Source: Lelliottia amnigena
Lineage (GTDB): Bacteria > Pseudomonadota > Gammaproteobacteria > Enterobacterales > Enterobacteriaceae
NCBI GenBank assembly: GCA_900635465.1
Contig: LR134135.1
Location: 3,162,001 to 3,226,000 of the forward strand
Direction: 5' to 3'
Length of the DNA: 64,000 nt
Below, in pieces: positions 63,025 to 64,000 of the stretch. The notes under the pieces are model-generated. The model had not been told where the DNA came from and did no database searches. It worked only from the letters and a program-made list of their open reading frames with translations. The translations under genes and the position numbers were made by a program. Within the stretch, counting starts at the first letter, position 1; each line of letters opens with the position of its first letter.

Positions 63025-63674
63025 TACTGCGATTGCGTTCCTAAAGTTTGGTTTCCTGGTACTTGCACGCCAGCTTGCTGGGTTTGCGCCTGCTCAAACT
63101 GGAGTTGTTCCGAGTGCAAGCGGCGCTGCAATTCGTAATCCTGCAACATCGCATTAATACGACGGCGCTGTTCCTGTACCTGCTGTTGCTGACCAGGACT
63201 TACCGACGCATCTGCTGGCACGCCCAGACTAACCGGACTTGCTTTGCCCATCATCGGCAGCGTATTGAACACTGGCGCTTCAGGCTGCTGATTCGCTTCA
63301 GATTGACCATTATAGTGCTGGACGCCAACAATAACTGCAAGCGATACGCATGCTGCCACACCCATTTGGGTAAGCTGACTCGCCCATGGACGCACTTTTT
63401 TCCAGAACGGCATCTTTTGCCATTGATGCGGTGCCGGCTGAGCTTCAGGAATCAACGGAATGGTTTGATGTACAGGCTCGTTCTCAATGGCCGCCATTAC
63501 GCGTGCTGAGATATCGAAATGGAGAACATCGCCCGTATCACCGCGCATAGAATCACGGATGAGATGGTAACTCTCCCAGGTCTTTTGCATATCGGGAGAA
63601 TGAGATAGCTCATTGAGCAACTCACTGTCCAGCGTTTCACCATCCATTAAAGCGGAAAGTTTTTCTTTCTGCAT
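63024..63674 (-). CDS. rseA: Anti-sigma-E factor RseA
   Basis: 216 aa from the ATG at 63674 (MQKEKLSALMDGETLDSELL), the E. coli length; the longer frame from 63755 was not used. The N-terminal cytoplasmic domain binds RpoE. One membrane segment (about 101-118, GVAACVSLAVIVGVQHY) precedes the periplasmic domain that DegS then RseP cleave. The Gln-rich tail matches E. coli. It follows rpoE by 31 bases. Confidence 0.97.
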   Translation of the reverse strand: MQKEKLSALMDGETLDSELLNELSHSPDMQKTWESYHLIRDSMRGDTGDVLHFDISARVMAAIENEPVHQTIPLIPEAQPAPHQWQKMPFWKKVRPWASQLTQMGVAACVSLAVIVGVQHYNGQSEANQQPEAPVFNTLPMMGKASPVSLGVPADASVSPGQQQQVQEQRRRINAMLQDYELQRRLHSEQLQFEQAQTQQAGVQVPGNQTLGTQSQ

Positions 63675-63705
63675 GCCTAATACCTTTTCCAGTATCCCGC
63701 TATCG

Positions 63706-64000
63706 TCAACGCCTGATAAGCGGTTGAACTTTATTATCAATAGCTTCTCGCGCACGAAAAATACGTGAGCGAACCGTCCCGACCGGACAATCCATGATGG
63801 CAGCTATCTCTTCATAGCTAAGGCCATCCAGTTCCCGTAACGTAATTGCCATACGTAAATCTTCCGGGAGCGACTCGATCGTTCGAAAAACTATTTGTCT
63901 CAGCTCTTCTGACAACATTAAGTTCTCAGGGTTCGAAATTTCTTTCAACGCACCGCCACTTTCGAAGTTTTCAGCTTCAATAGCATCAATATCACTTGAT
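63706..64000 (-). CDS. rpoE: RNA polymerase sigma-E factor, C-terminal part (cut by window end)
   Basis: The frame is open from the window end and gives about 97 residues of RpoE (191 aa in E. coli). Region 4 with its helix-turn-helix is visible (LRELDGLSYEEIAAIMDCPV, GTVRSRIFRAREAI) and the protein ends NKVQPLIRR. The preceding acidic linker (AIEAENFESGGALKEISNP) matches E. coli. The N-terminal half with region 2 is outside. Confidence 0.97.
   Translation of the reverse strand, partial: SSDIDAIEAENFESGGALKEISNPENLMLSEELRQIVFRTIESLPEDLRMAITLRELDGLSYEEIAAIMDCPVGTVRSRIFRAREAIDNKVQPLIRR

Overview
The window is a stretch of gammaproteobacterial chromosome from the family Enterobacteriaceae. Gene order is almost that of Escherichia coli K-12 from xseA to rpoE, and the proteins look like close orthologues of the E. 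coli ones. It is not E. coli itself. It carries an alpha-glucoside-type PTS cassette around sseA, a zevAB-like metal-export pair beside csiE, a murQP pair beside yfhH, and several full ERIC repeats. An Enterobacter, Lelliottia or Leclercia-like genome would fit, but the genus is inference from layout only.

Layout. 1-9.8 kb: end of xseA (+), then a leftward block yfgJ, der, bamB, yfgM, hisS, ispG, rodZ, rlmN and ndk (outer-membrane assembly, translation, isoprenoids, cell shape). 10-17.2 kb: pbpC and the alpha-2-macroglobulin gene yfhM. 17.5-22.2 kb (rightward): PTS EIICB, GH4 6-phospho-alpha-glucosidase, sseA and an RpiR-type regulator. 22.2-31.3 kb (leftward): sseB, pepB, the complete isc operon (iscR-S-U-A-hscB-hscA-fdx-iscX) and trmJ. 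31.4-39.9 kb: suhB, zevBA-like genes, csiE, hcaT, yphA, glyA and hmp. 39.9-44.1 kb: glnB, glrR, qseG, glrK and the sRNA gene glmY with a sigma-54 promoter and GlrR sites. 44.4-51.2 kb: purL, mltF, tadA, pgpC. 51.2-54.5 kb: murP and murQ, divergent from yfhH. 54.5-64 kb: yfhL, acpS, pdxJ, recO, era, rnc, lepB, lepA, rseC, rseB, rseA and the 3' part of rpoE.

Working units visible here: Fe-S cluster assembly under IscR autoregulation; MurNAc recycling with its own PTS and regulator; disaccharide-phosphate uptake and hydrolysis; GlrK/QseG/GlrR driving glmY; the RNase III/Era/RecO/PdxJ/AcpS string; and the sigma-E/anti-sigma operon.

Sequence quality. Six genes (bamB, yfgM, the PTS gene, the GH4 gene, purL, lepA) carry eight single-base indels in total, nearly all explicable by short homopolymer runs. 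For bamB, yfgM, purL and lepA, correcting one base per site restores proteins of exactly the lengths I recall for E. coli (392, 206, 1295 and 599 aa). I read these mainly as sequencing or assembly errors rather than real gene decay.

Most of the window is ordinary conserved core. The most informative departures are the yfhH-murQP pairing, which suggests a job for the orphan E. coli regulator YfhH, the split sugar cassette around sseA, and the ERIC elements inside the isc operon.
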